This document shows positions 1-13,263 of a DNA stretch of 64,000 bases, piece after piece. Position 1 is the stretch's first letter. Each line of letters starts with the position of its first letter. Made by a program: the position numbers and the translations under genes. The stretch is taken from positions 305,001-369,000 of the forward strand of contig JAUIRK010000003.1 in the NCBI GenBank assembly GCA_030549495.1, written 5' to 3'. The notes beneath the pieces were generated by a model that worked only from the letters and a program-made list of their open reading frames with translations, made no database searches and was not told where the DNA came from. This stretch comes from Nectonema munidae (Eukaryota > Nematomorpha > Nectonematoida > Nectonematidae).

Positions 1-169
1 CACAGGGAAGATGTGTTCATTTAATTAACTTCATTAATTTGGATACATAGGAAGGAAAGAAGCTGGTGCTTTTTCTCACTTATTGCATCTACGCATCCTA
101 ATTACCCATACATATTTATTTAATTGCGATGCATATTTTCTGGAACCCCCTTTATTATTTTCTGCACAG

Positions 170-275
170 ATGAATGTTCTATTATTCATGCCTGCAATAT
201 TTATGCAACTCACTCATAGAGAGGAAGGAGATGTGAGGAAATTTTCTCTAAAACGAATTCATTTGAGTTTTGAAG
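170..275 (+). CDS. Weak candidate upstream exon, unrecognised
   Basis: A stretch opened by TTTCTGCACAG and closed by GTATGT reads open from an ATG at 170 (MNVLLFMPAIFMQLTHREEG then DVRKFSLKRIHLSFE). It would leave in phase 1, which fits exon 1 at 21165. There is no domain, and the linking intron would be 20.9 kb. The phase match alone has a one in three chance of being luck. Confidence 0.15.
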
Positions 276-3060
276 GTATGTATGTATAGCATTGTGATGG
301 CCCCTAAGACTATAATTTTATGGGAATGTGCTTATCAAACATTATTATTTTTAAAGGTATATTTAATAAATGAATTTAAATATTGAAAAAGGTTTACTAT
401 AGTCAAATAATTACAAATCAATTTTTTTGTTTTATCAAACTAATGTTGAAACTCCCATAAAAGTTGTTATAAAATTTAATAATAATTTTTGGACACAAAT
501 CTGAAAGTTTATATAAGAGTTATGACAAAAACCTTTAAATAAGAGTTAATACATTGATGTTTTTACTTTGAAATTATTATAATAAAAATGATCATATATT
601 TAGGCATTCCCAAAAAACCCCTGGAAATGTTTCCAATCTATAATTTATAAATAAAACATTTAAATAAACTTGTGCAAAGAATAAGTTGTGACTTTCCATT
701 AAGGATAAGATCATTTTTTTAATACGTCTTTAGGCATATTATGTTGAAATTATGATTATAATGTCTATTTTTTAAAATAATTCTAAGTCAATAACGGAAT
801 GAACACCCAAGCTTTCAAAAATGAATTTAATTACCTTTTGGTAACTAAATAATTCTTTCTACTCTTTGAACAGAATGGTTTGAAAAAATGCTTGAACATT
901 CGTGATTAGCTAAGTCAGAACACAAATACGATATCACCTTTTTTTTCGAAAATCACTATAGTGTAGAAGTTTTCTCAATTTTTGAAAATGGTATTCGGAT
1001 ATAAATAAATTTTATAATGGTATCAATGTCTTGTCTTTCACTATGGGGTTCAGTAATATTCTTTCGCTCTACTTCTCCACCTGTAGTCAATGTTCGCCAT
1101 TTTTGAAAATTGGTGCGTAAAATTATATTAGTAATATAATTGCGTATTTTATTATAGTAATTTATTATTATTTGAGCGTAAAATATTGTGTTATGTATAC
1201 ATGTTTATGTACAATATTTCAAAGCTGTTGCATAATAAAATATGCTCACAAGGGAGATAAAATTTTTTCTGATTTTACGCACTATTCCTATATTTGTACT
1301 AGGTTTCATATTGACCTTAGTTACTTTCTCCAGTACCATTTTGTTTTCCACATTATAAAATTTAACTGATAGAATATCCCGTTTTAGCCTCACTACTAAA
1401 AAAATGTTGTCGGTTAGTTGCTTTTTTGGGAGATAAGTTTTTTGTTTATTTTCTCTATTGGCAAATAACTGCTCGTTAACTGTTGAAATTATTTGTAAAG
1501 AACTAAAGAAAATTGATAACTTTTCTTCTTTGTCTTGTTTTTTCATCCTCTTATCAAAGTTTAGGTATCTTGAAAAATTTAAAATGAAAAAGCTATTCCA
1601 AGATCTGAAAAAAGGTCGCCATCTTCATTGGCTAAGGTTTTAAACTTTTCTGTTTCAGCATCTCAATATAATCTTATTTCATTTGGAAACTATGGATCAA
1701 ATATGGTAAGTTAGTTAAAAGATGTCAATTTCTTTGTTTTTCAGTTCATTTCATCTTAATTGAAAACTGAAGTTAGCTTCTTAATTCTAGTTTATGCCAT
1801 TTATTTTTTTGGTTGTGTTTAAACTAGCGCCATCATTTGATTTGTTGGTTAGTCAATTTATTTTTTCTTTAGTTAATTAGTAATCGTGTTATTTAGTTTA
1901 AGTAAGTGTCTACTTTTTCCTTTCTATTTTTTCGATAAAAAATTAAAAAAAAAATTTATCATTAAAAAATACCAACGTATGAGTTTGTGAACAAGTAACT
2001 ATTTAGTCATCACAGCAAATTAATTCACTGCGAAGATATTAAATGGACAACTGTTATACAATAAAATACGTTGTGCTACTTTAAAAATGTGTAACCTAGA
2101 AATTGGTCAAGGGCCTCATAACAAAATTCAGAGGATTGCCGGGCGGTCCATTGCTGTTTTAGACCCTTTGAGTGTAATCCAAAGTTTGATCCCAACGAAT
2201 CTGTTTATTTAAAACTTGTTAACAAATTTCCAATATTACTCAACGTAGAAATTTTAAAATAAACTTTCAGTCTCTTAGATAAAGGGAGCTTAGTTAATTT
2301 TTGATATCTTGATCTCACTTGCTTTTAAGGAAGAGCCAATGCATCAGGAAGGGCTGGGCACAATCCTGAAGGACATTAGTCCAGTTAATATTTGTAAGAA
2401 CTGATATTTCACCATTGAGAAATTTTTACGGGCGCATAAAATTGTATGTCATGGCTGAATTTTAATAATTAAATGTGCCTATTAGACATATTCTAAAAAA
2501 TATTTTTTTCAAATTTCTCATTCCCAATATAGCAAAACATGAGAAATTAAATACATATCATGAAAAAACACTCAATTTTTTTGATCTATACAAAAAACTC
2601 CCGTACGAATAAAAATAAAATTTTAAAATGAGAAATTAATTTAGAAAGAAAAGAGAGTCTATCGAGGAAGAAATTAAGATCTTGGTGGAGTTCAGTTTAG
2701 TTCAATTTAATCATAATTTGATAAAAGGGGTCTTTAATCCTTGATAAAAAATTTTATCCCAAGATACCACACTTAAAGATAAAACTATTTCAAAAAATAT
2801 GGTTTTATAACATAATGTATTTTAAAACTAGTTAAAAAATAAACAAAAAAATATATCTCGTATGTATATTGTATATATTTTAAATATTTGAAAAAATAAT
2901 TTTATTTTTTTCATAGAAAAATCTTTAATTAAATATAAATTTAAAATGGCTCCAAACTTTAAAAAAAAAAAGCAACTAGTATAATAAAAAACAAAGAAAA
3001 GTGGAGAAAAAACTTGATTAATTTTGATAAATCTACTTTCAAAAGACGTCCTGATCCATT
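276..3060. other. AT-rich DNA, no gene recognised
   Basis: Nothing with recognisable coding, RNA or repeat structure. The longest open frame is a 113-residue Lys-rich one on the minus strand at 1205-1546, without a recognisable family or a good start context. It probably reflects base composition. Confidence 0.5.
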
Positions 3061-4620
3061 GTGGAAAAAGAACTTATATGTTTCAATAAAATGCCGACAT
3101 GCAGAACAATAATCGGGCGCTATCTTGCCCTTTCAGCTGAAATAAAGGAAAAAAAATCTAGAATTACCATAATTTCGACAGAATTAATAAAACTTTGGAC
3201 TAATAGGCTGAATTTTCCTATTTTATCTTTACAAACAATAAAAAGAAAGTTAAAACATTTGTTTATCGAAAGAGAAAATAATTTAAAAAGAAAAGGAAAA
3301 TATGACTTTGATAAATTGTTTGATATCACTAAGTTTGATGGTATTTGGCCATCAAGTGAAGAAAAAAAATGATATCAGCTTCAAGTTTCTTCGAATGGGA
3401 AGAGGGGTTATGTAAGTAAAACTTTATTACCTCTCCATCCATCAAAACGATACCTTATCAAAAAGATGATGTAGAAAATGCTGAAGAACATGAAAAATTT
3501 TGGACATCAGAAAGTGATTCTGATTTTGTAAATGAAGAAAGCGTTGACTGGTTTCCTGAATCTTCACCACGATCAAATGATAAACGTTCAAAAAAACAAA
3601 ACACAAAAAGCGCTGTTTATTTACTCAAAAAAGGTTTATCTTCAAGAAAAGCCCACATAGTTTGCAAACAACTTTCTTTTGATGGAGTAATATTACCGAC
3701 GCCCTCTCAATCTGTAATTAATCGAGCTGAATATAGAGAAGCAGGCCCGTAGCCAGCGGGGCAGGAGGGGGCGAAGCCCCCCCCCCCCCCCAACCTAATA
3801 TATTTCGATATCAATAAAAGGTTCAAAAAATGGTTTATTTTTAGACTATATATAAAAAGTTGGTACTTATTAGTTATCTCCCTCCCACTTTAATTTTTTT
3901 TTTAGTAATTTACTAAAAAAAATTTTTTGAATGGAGGAGAGATAACCCATAAGGATCAAAAAAATTTTTGTGAAAATTTAGCCCCCCCCCCCCCCCCCCC
4001 CCTCCTTCCCCCCCCCCAACAAATAAAAAAAAAAAAGTGGTTGTTTTAAAAAATTATAAAAAAAAAGTTTTTAAAAAAAAAAAAAAAAACAAGTTTGTGA
4101 GAATGAAAAAAAAAAAAATTAAAAAAATAATTTGGAGAAAAGACATGAAACATCTATACATTTTAACAAAAGTTTTTACAATTTTCAATCTAATGGGATT
4201 TTGTCTTCGTTTGTTTTGCCCACAAATTTACCTAATAGAAGTAACGCTCGGTGGAATTCGAGAGCAATATATGCTTTGCTTGCATTTATATTAATTCATG
4301 GGGAAAGAAAGAAACTCGAAAGTATTTGTCAATTTATTTCAAATGAATGGGCTGACTGTTGCTTCGATGACCAAAAATGGAAAAATGATAACCAAGCCTT
4401 GACCAAGCTAAAGTTTTACCTAGAAAATTACCTTAAAGCTCTACAAAGTATTCAGAAATTTTGGGGTACAGAAGAACCAAAGATTGACATTCCTATTAAT
4501 AATTAACCTGTTGAGCGTGCTGTTAAGATTTGTGAAGAACTATATTCTAAATGTAAAAGTGCAGAAAATTTAAACAAACGATTTTTATTGACCAATGAAA
4601 TTGCTAATTAGTTTGAATAA
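3061..4620 (+). mobile_element. Broken coding relic of an unclassified repeat family
   Basis: Coding-like pieces lie at 3061-3372 (starting MEKELICFNKMPTCRTIIGR, with KLFDITKFDG near its end), about 3450-3740 (acidic SESDSDFVNEESVDWFPES and KGLSSRKAHIVCKQL) and 4132-4600 (ARWNSRAIYALLAFI and CFDDQKWKNDNQALTKLKFY). From memory the motif order resembles a multicopy uncharacterised family in aphids and Hydra, not any transposase I can name. It is broken several times and split by the inverted-repeat element at 3742. A weaker cousin of its N-terminal part lies at 29021-29215. Function is unknown. Confidence 0.5.
3742..4015 (+). mobile_element. G/C-run inverted-repeat MITE, copy 1
   Basis: Starts CAGGCCCGTAGCCAG and contains runs of 17 or more C at both ends of a core that matches, reverse-complemented, the core of the element at 40596-40935 (for example TATTTCGATATCAATAAA and GGTACTTATTAGTTATCTC). 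The right terminus is lost in C- and A-runs, so no target duplication can be read. It sits inside the coding relic at 3061-4620 and so is younger than that relic. Confidence 0.7.
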
Positions 4621-4795
4621 ACTGATTTATATTTCTCATATAATTAAAATTAGTTAACGTTGGGTGCGGGAACTAAGTTTCATATTTTTCAAATTTAATA
4701 ATATTTTTGGCACTTCTACGTAAAAACTCATCTTTTCACACTATGGGAAAAAAAGTTTAAAAAATAGTCTATGTCTAGTGCCTATATCTATCTAT

Positions 4796-5076
4796 ATTAG
4801 TGTTGTCAGATTTTTACACTATCAAGCCAGGACAAAAATAGTATTTGAAAAAGTCAAGAATCGAATTTTCTACTTACAAAAATAATTAATAGTGAAAATA
4901 TTTTGAAAGTAAGATATGCGTTTATATACTAAATAAAAAGATAGGCAATCAAATTTAGGGTAAATTTTTTCAAACTCCCTTTTTTGACATATAAGATTAT
5001 TGAATGAAAACTATGTTTTTAAGCGATCGCAAAACCGAGACAATCCCTGAAAACCACGACTTCTTGCAACGCTAAT
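4796..5076. mobile_element. Small MITE with ATTAGYGTTG ends
   Basis: The left end ATTAGTGTTGTCAGA is mirrored at the right by TCTTGCAACGCTAAT. About 280 bp, without coding content. Terminal similarity only, so the class is unknown. Confidence 0.4.
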
Positions 5077-5144
5077 CTATATACACATAACTATATATAA
5101 TCTAACTTACTAACAATTTAATTAAATAACCTTACAATCAATTA

Positions 5145-5408
5145 CAGTGCCGGATCTAACAAGTGTGGGGCCTGTAGCAGATCGATTAAATTTACAAATG
5201 ATGTCAGGAAGTAAATTTTTTTTAATAAAAAAAACAAAAAAGATACAAACCACAAAATTCAAGAGCAATAATTTATTTTAAGGAGCAAATATAAAAAGAA
5301 TTGAAGAAGAAAACTAAAAGATATTACAAAAAGTCAAAAAAAAATTTCAACTAAGCACGAGGCCTGTAGCAGCTGCTACATCTGCTACTATGTTAACGCG
5401 GAATTATA
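5145..5408. mobile_element. hAT-like MITE, CAGTGCCGGATCTAA end
   Basis: Starts CAGTGCCGGATCTAACAAG, a start typical of many hAT MITEs, and runs GGGGCCTGTAGCAG. Its right end holds the mirrored GGCCTGTAGCAGCTGCTAC and a decayed TTAACGCGGAAT. About 265 bp with no coding capacity. Confidence 0.45.
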
Positions 5409-7196
5409 ATTCCTTACACACAAAGAATGGGTCTCTCGTAGATAATACCTATAGACATATAACGCATGCTTCTGTTCAAGAAAAAATCCATGAAAAAAAG
5501 TATCGCACTTCTGAGAAAGTGGAAATTTTTAACACAAATGAATAGAACATCGAAGAAGTATATATTTCAGTGATATTACCAAAAAATAGGGTGATATCGA
5601 AAGCAATTGGTTGCTTTGAAAAATGTAATGTATGGACTTTTAATTTTGTGTTTTCGATTATGAATATATGGAGACAGATTTTAGAAATAGCTATTTTTGC
5701 AAACTTGAAAAAAGAAAGGAATTTCCATGACTAGGCAAAAGTCCTCTTTTTCAATTTGGGCAAATGTCGAAATTGAGGTTAGATAAGGCCGCAATATGTT
5801 TTGGTTTTAGGGATTACCTCAGTTTGACTGGACGCTTAAAACCATGTCATATAAATTTAAGTTTTAGGGACAATTCTACCTAATGTCAATCTTAATATCA
5901 ATATATTTAAAGGGCGAATTATTGTCCTACTTCCAAATTGATTCATTTTACTTTCTCCTATTAATTATATCTATCTGTAAGGAATAAAAATTCGTTGACT
6001 TTTCACGCCAATATTTGATTGCTGGAAATGGTGATGATCATATTCAAGAATATGATGCTTGAGATTATGCTGATGACGATGATGGTAGTGATTATATCCT
6101 ATACAAAATATCCACACAACACTCCACGTTCGTCCTCCTTTTCCCAGTATTTTTGCTTGAGATGGCCTCTTTTCACATCTACTGTCCAGCGGAGAAGTGA
6201 CCAGCAGGAGCGAAAATTCTGCACATCATCATGGATGATGATGACGAAGTAGAGTAGTGCAATACAATATTATTTTCCACACTTGTTTCATTCATTCACT
6301 TTGATAAACTGAATAAATAAAATATTTCATCCTATTCTCCATATTTACTTGTGTGTAAACGACATCATCTTCAACCACATCTATCCGCGATCTTCACATC
6401 GACTCTTTTATGTATTTCATCTATTCCATTAGTGATTAATCTCTTAGACAACGTTCGCTCCCTCTCGACTATATAACTCATCGTCAATAAAATTTCCTAT
6501 GAAGATTTCACGTCATTCCTGTATGTTCGTTGCGTATCTTTCAACGATTAAACTCATCATCCTTATTTCCATTTTCTTCTCTCTATCCTTCCTAATCAAA
6601 CATCCTTTTTTGCAACATAATAACATTTCATCACTATTTCTATCATTTTGTCATCGTTATCATTCAGTCTAGCAGTGATAAAGAAATAATCAATTTGTTC
6701 CATATCTTCATCATGTTTCACGTGTTTTCTCCCAGTTCACCCAAATTTTAAATTTACCGCCATCTTTTTCAGACTGAACTTTGTGACAAAAAAGACTTAA
6801 TCGTACATTTAAATTCAGATTTTAAAGAATTTTTACTCCTATCAAATATAATATCCATACTCTGTTTTCCTTGACTTCAAGTGCGTCACAGGAGAGAGTG
6901 TGTGTATTTTAATTTTGCTTCCTGAGCATTTCTCTTCGTTCAACGATAGTAATTACGTAATTGGCCTGCAGCAAAATTTTCATTATCTTTTTCAAGTATA
7001 CTCCTTAGCATTACAAGTACAAAGGTCCCTATGTCTTCGACTAAAAGGAGTAAGTCAATACTTCCTCCTAACGTGTGTGTTCTTTTAGTAAAACCTTATT
7101 TGCATCTATTGTAGGATATTTGCCAATATAATTATTATAAAGAAGAACCAAGGCTAATAATTTTACGTGGTAAAAATTATCTGTCATGACTCAATT
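5409..7196. other. No gene recognised; CAT/ATG-rich patch
   Basis: The stretch 6010-6720 is less AT-rich than its surroundings and rich in GATGATG/CATCATC, giving a 77-residue Met-rich frame at 6019-6252 that reads as low complexity, not a protein family. No splice-bounded exon could be supported. Confidence 0.4.
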
Positions 7197-7492
7197 TATA
7201 TATTCCATTTTTACTTCTAAATTGTTTTTTTATCAATTCTAAATTGTCTTTTTCAATTCTAGTTTGTCTTTTTCAATTCTAGTTTGTCTTTTTTAAGTTC
7301 TAATTTGTATTTTTTCAATACAAATTTGTATATTCTAAATTCTAATTTGTATTTTTTCAATTCAAATTTGCTTATTAAGTCCTAAAGGATCTTTCTTCAA
7401 TTTTAATTTGTATTTTAGAAAGAGCGTTTAGAATTGAAAAAAGACAAATTAGAATTGAAAAAGATAATTTAGAAGTAAAAGTGGTGTATATA
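7197..7492. repeat. Foldback element with 20-bp minisatellite core
   Basis: The outer arms TATATATTCCATTTTTACTT (7197) and AAGTAAAAGTGGTGTATATA (ending 7492) are inverted. Inside are about eight imperfect tandem copies of a 20-bp unit like CAATTCTAATTTGTCTTTTT, running in one direction to about 7420 and then twice in reverse. A short related patch with GTTTCGTCTTTTTGTAATTC occurs at 8155-8230. Confidence 0.65.
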
Positions 7493-8602
7493 ACCGACTA
7501 CGTCAACATGCGTACAAAGAAGTCCACTGTTCGTCACACTTACAGTTACATGGCAAAGTTTTGTTATCAGTGGAACGGATGTGAGAGGGAACTTGCAAAT
7601 ACCCTAATAATAATAATAATCAATTAATTTAAGATTGAATATAAAGTTGGTTTAATTCATCTACATTTGGTTTATTTATTATTCATAAAATTTTTAGGTG
7701 TCAAAACTCATTTTCTTAAGAGGCCTAACTTTTCGTCGGGATTGATCGTGGCACATCCCTTTAGGTCAGAGCCCAATTAAGGCTACGTTGGCTCCAACGC
7801 ACATTTTCAAGGTGTCCTGAAAATGCTTTTAGTGGGTTCATAGATAAACAGAAGGAAGTTTAGAGAAAATTTATTAAAAAAAATTTAAGACTTTTTATTT
7901 TTGATTTTCCTGTAATTATTCTAAGATTACACCTCTTGCGACTCCAGTTCGACAGTTGGTTCTTTGAAGTTAATTTTATGAAGTAAATCAATTTCGATTC
8001 AGAGAAGTGTAATGAAGACGTTGATTAATCGCGGAGGTTTAACTTCTTTATAGAGCGTTCCTTAAACAGTTTGTAGCCAATAGACCATACTATTTTTATT
8101 TCTATTTCGTCCTTTTGCATTTTTCTAAGCTGCCTTTTACGATTTTAATTCTTTCTTGTGCAATTATGTTTCGTCTTTTTGTAATTCTGTTTCGTCTTTC
8201 TAAAATACAAAAAGAATTGCAAAATAAAATAGAAAAATGATAAAATATAGTTGTAAATCGATGAAAAAGAACTAAAAGAGTTATATATTATTAATAAAAA
8301 TACAATATAAATATGATGTAATTAACTTTCCCGAAACCTTTAGAGACTGACTAGACACGGGAAACAACTGCTGACAATTTTTTTCAGTATATTCCGAAAC
8401 GTCACCAGTATGTGAAAATTAAGTTAGGAAAGAAAAAAAATGTTTATATGCAGAACAAGTTTTATTAGAGCAAACAGAAAAACATTAAATATCATTCTTT
8501 TATACTTAAGATAAATGAAATGCTCCTCTACAGGAACATTGGACCCATATGGTGTTGTTGTAATATAAACGTCATGAGCGTATTAAAAATAAGTTTGATT
8601 GA

Positions 8603-9641
8603 TTGTTTTTGTATTATCTCGTAATCGATGCTATCGGTGTTTTGGATGAAGTTGAAAATTTAGATTCAACAATTATTATTTTGCCACCAGATTTGAATAT
8701 TGGAGAAGTTACCGATGATGAACAAGAACAGGATAGCTGTACTAGTTTTGAGCAGGTTCCGAATTATGTTTCTGGCATTCTGGAAATTTTTATTGAAAAA
8801 AAAAGATGGAGATTTTTTGCAAAATAATAAAAAATTCAAGTAATATATAAGATAAAATTTTAGTATTCTTGGCAAAAAATAAAAACTTTAGTCTTAGCAA
8901 ACAAGATGAACTTAAAAATTTTATAGTAATACACTTTGTAACATAGCCCAAATGTGAGAAAAAAAAAGTTTAAAGATACACTTTGTAACATAGCTTCTAG
9001 AATAATGTTAGGAAAGGTTTGTGAAGAAATTAAATTTTATCTGCATTTTGCAGAGAATAACAACTTGTTACTAAATGATAAGCTATCTACAATAAGAAGA
9101 TCTTCAAGATCTTCAAAACAATTTAGAATTTTTACAGAAAAACGTATCCATCAATGAGGAAATGATACCGTACTTTGCGTCGAAATCCATCTAAAGTGTG
9201 TAAAATCTAACTATCTATCCATCTAAAGGTAAGCCTATTAAGCTTGGCTACAAAAACTCGGTGATGGCTTCTGCTGAAGGTTATCTTTTTCGTTTTGTCA
9301 CATACACATGCGCTTTAGATAGAAGAGATAAAAGTTTGTCTCTGGGCACAGAAGTTGTTTTAAAGATGGTCTCAGATCCCCGTAACCCTGAAAGTCACAT
9401 TATATTTCTTGATAAAACTTTCACTTTATATAACCTTCTCACAATTTTGAAACAAGAAAGAAAAAACAACATATTCACGTTTCTTGTACAGATTATTTCA
9501 ATGACTATAAATTCTGGTATGATTGGGGTCGACTTACTTGACAGATTTGTGAGCGAATATCAACCTAACATTCTTTCTAAAAAGTTGTATTGGCCATGGT
9601 TTAACAATTGTCAAAGTTTTTCAGTTGTTGCATTATTGTAA
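8603..9641 (+). mobile_element. Dead piggyBac transposase gene, copy 1
   Basis: Three pieces match the piggyBac (DDE_Tnp_1_7) order: an acidic N-terminal region at 8603-8827 (DSTIIILPPDLN, VTDDEQEQD), an 8954-9157 piece (EIKFYLHFAENNNL) and 9261-9641 (ending GMIGVDLLDRFVSEY). At 9147-9175 another frame reads SINEEMIPYF, where the family has S-I-D-E: the first catalytic Asp has become Asn. The other acidic residues are visible (FLDK; both Asps of GVDLLD). Much of the middle is deleted and frames shift, so it cannot make an enzyme. No flanking TTAA or inverted repeats could be assigned. Confidence 0.85.
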
Positions 9642-12600
9642 ATTTAGATTCAATCAAAATCATCTCCACAAAAAGAAAAATTTATTCAAAAATAAAAAAT
9701 CACAAATAATGGACATGATCGTATGATTGTCCAATTTAAGCTATTTTTATTCAACTGTGTTTGAATTAACGCCATAACTAGTTAAAGATGAGAAAAAAAT
9801 CTTTCTGCATTCTAAGCTAAGAAAGTTATGACCTTACTTTTGACTTTAGGGAAAACATTTTTGAATTAAAAAATCACTAAGTGAAAATGGTATATTATTG
9901 CATACGAGCAACATGTGATAGCGAGTATAACTACTTAAAATGAAAAATATCTTATTTCGCAAATATTTTGGTTCACGCGCCGATTCAAGGAAAGAATTGA
10001 ATCGCGAGACTCAATTTTAACTTATTGCATTTGCCAAAGTAAATATACGGGTTGCTTATTTATTCAAAAAATATACTTAAACACTAAAATTTTTCATAAT
10101 GCGTCTTCTGTGTATTTTTTTTTCATGCGTTTTAAAGTTTTATTCCAACTTTTAAGGAGGGACCAAACAAAGGAAGTAAAGAAGGAAGGGCGGCCGTCAC
10201 TATTCCTCTGTTCGCCATTCCCGCTATACAAGCTTAATTTTTTTATATAACATTTATTAGACGCACATTTTCATTATTGACCTTTTTATTAGATGTGAGT
10301 ACTTGTGATAGACCCTAAGAAAATGCTTGCCCAATTAGATAGCCAATAGTGGGGTTCCTAATCTACAAAAGTAATTATATGTGTGTTAATATTTCATAGA
10401 GTAAAAAATAAAATAAATAAATTAATTAAAGTATTAAAGACTTAAATTTGATAGACAGTATGCATTTTATAATTTTTAATAGAAAGAAAGTCACTTTTAG
10501 ACATATTACTTATTGTAGACGCGCTTTTTAGAAAAAGACAAAATTAATCTACTTCATGGAGCCCTTTTTAATTTCATAATATATAAACACAGGAATTTAA
10601 ATGTGCCTTAAATGATTTACTGATCCCTTTCAATGAGTATAACTTGAGCTTTCAAGACTAATGAAACAGCAAGATGAAAATCACCTGCTTTAAGTTATAT
10701 AAAACTCATTGAATAAGTTTTCAAAAACTTGAGTCTTTTCACTACGAAAATTTTGAAGACTATTTTTCTACCTTCTTTTTCAATACGTTTTTTTCAAAAT
10801 CAGACGATTATTGATTATTTCTTGTCACAGTGCAGCCTTGTCAGGGTGTTCCTCAAAGTGTTGACACAGTGAATTTTAATACTACGCGACACTGCTGTGT
10901 AATTTCATTATGCTTGAAATGCTTAGCTGGTTAACGTCTAGAAGTGTCGACTTCAATGACACAAACCATCTGCATTTATGAATGCTTTTAATACAAACCT
11001 GCTTTACACTACATATACAGCGTGTCATTATGGTGGGCATTAATAATCTTTTAAAGTAAAATAACTTGAACTGATAATTTTTGTCAGTATATCCAGGGCA
11101 TAAAAAGTTTCGCAAGTTCAATGCGATCAAAGAATATTGTATGAAACTATGATGAAAAAACCAAATCATGAAGTATTTATGAAGTCTTTTGTCACACTAT
11201 TATCGTAAACATTGCCAAACATATTTTTAACGGGATCTGGTCAACTTGCACTAAAACCAACTCGCACCAGAACACTTTTACAAACTTGGAAAAATTCCGA
11301 GAAATGACTATGAGAAATTTACTGGGACTGATTTTCTATAGAACTATCAATTTATATTATTATAATCAAACTTAATTATATCTGAACTTAGTTTTATGTT
11401 TTTATAAGAAATTAATTTTTTTCTTTGTTTTTTTGTATCTAATTTTTTTTCCTATTGATACAAAAGACCTTATCAATGTCAATTTTTGAACAAAATAATT
11501 GTATGGTCAAAAGCTATGTTAAAATTAAAATAAAAAAGAATTTAAAGGTTTTTAAAGTGAAAAAAATGTACTACAGTTTTAAAAAGTGTAAATAATTTTT
11601 TAGTTAAAATGAACATTTTCTTCCTAAATTTTCTTTATATTGAAATTTTGTTAAAACCTAAACTTTAACACCAATTTGAGCAGCAAACTTTTGAAGACTA
11701 ATCTTCTTTCTTCGCTAGAATTTTATTGGGACACCATCACACTGGTGTTCAAAATTCTTATACCACCCCTTGTGGCACCATTGCTCCACAAAACTAAAAT
11801 CGTCTAATAATAATAATCTATGAGCACTAGGGATGAGCGATCATTTTAGTTTTCAAAAAAACTCTTCTCTCTCAGCGGGTTTAGTGAAAGCTACTGTGTG
11901 TGCAATGGTTTAGTTCAGGCTTATTCGACATCAAGAGATTGTAATTATGATCTTCTTTTCACAATTGCTAATCTCTTTTAAAGGACAAGCATTTTGCTGA
12001 CCTTCGTATCATTTATTTATCAGCATGCATCTTGCACTATACCAACGTCTTCTTCTCATTTATCTCACTCTCTACTGTCAAATGGATGAAATTCCATCCT
12101 CATAAACCTGCTGCATAGTCGTCGTTTCTCTACACGCAATATTTTCACGATATCTCTCATCATTGAAAACTTACATTTTTCTTGGCCGCGCGCTACCTTA
12201 TAACTTGCCTACCATTTAAACATATGGCGTTAATGATTTTTTTCGTATCTTGATTAAATCAATTAAATAATGTATAATTAGATTTTGAAAAGTAATTTAA
12301 ATTCTCATTCCTCACCACATCATAATTGCTAGAAAGCACTTAAGATGACAAATTCTCTCATTCAATGTGCATTATATACTTTTCCACAAAAAGGGAGGAA
12401 TTATTAAGTTTCACCTTGACAATATATTTTTGAAGAATATAAGAATTGCATGCTTTACACCTTCTATATGAATATTAAAATTCTATTCTAACAGAAAATT
12501 TTAGTGAAATTGTAATTATGCACAAAATGATTTTTAAAAAATGCATCCACTAGAAACCGGTTTTAAAGCAATAATAAAAATACCATTTTCCTTTAGTATT

Positions 12601-12850
12601 CAATCGTTTTGTTTTGATTCTACCAACATATCTTTGGTTAGACATAGTAAAAGTGAGCGAACTTATTTAATGACATTATTTCCATCTGGATTTACCCTGT
12701 TGATTTCAAAGAAAAAGAATTTGGATTCTTATAATTCAAATGGCTTTTACAATGTATATGGAAATTTGTTCTATAAACAGGGTTGCTGAATCGAAGGGAA
12801 ATATCTTACTCCGATTCTATATACAAAAATCCCATTCCAGCCACCAAATA
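9642..12850. other. AT-rich DNA, no gene recognised
   Basis: No coding, RNA or clear repeat structure. A short hairpin GATTCAAGGAAAGAATTGAATC sits near 9983 and a GC-richer patch at 10160-10230. The 95-residue minus-strand frame at 10882-11169 has no recognisable family. Confidence 0.5.
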
Positions 12851-13263
12851 CAGTAGATTCTGGTTAAATCGAACTACAGTTGGGGACTCAATTTTAGTTT
12901 TCATTATATCCGAATTTCGTTCGAAACAAAGTCTGTGATCTGTTGTTTTATAACACTGGGGCGCTTGGTAGCATCTGTTAACTCTGCAATACTATTGAAA
13001 TAAAGTTTCCTGGTTAAATCAACATGGTCTTTTCAAGATATACCTTACACACTTCCGTGGTTTGGGAGACATACGTTATATCATGTTAATTTACAACGAC
13101 TTTGTGGCTACATGCGCTAGGAAATTAGTACGCTATAACCGGCATTTCCTTATAAACGCTTTGATTTAAACATAATAAAGAGGAGATTTTGACTTTCAAT
13201 CAAATTGTCTTGTTATATGTGGAATTTCGTTATAACTGAATTCGTTATAAACAGATTCCATTG
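12851..13263. mobile_element. pogo/Tigger-type MITE
   Basis: Starts CAGTAGATTCTGGTTAAATC and ends with the inverted GATTTAACC-like CGTTATAAACAGATTCCATTG. Both ends abut TA, the target dinucleotide of Tc1/mariner and pogo elements. Internal copies of ATTTCGTTATAAC repeat the termini. 413 bp, non-coding. Confidence 0.65.

Noticed and set aside
1205-1546. 113-residue minus-strand open frame, Lys-rich
   Set aside because: No recognisable family, no supporting splice or start context, and within the range chance gives in AT-rich DNA of this size.
6019-6252. Met-rich 77-residue frame as a candidate small protein
   Set aside because: Arises from a GATGATG/CATCATC-rich stretch; other frames look equally open and no domain is visible.
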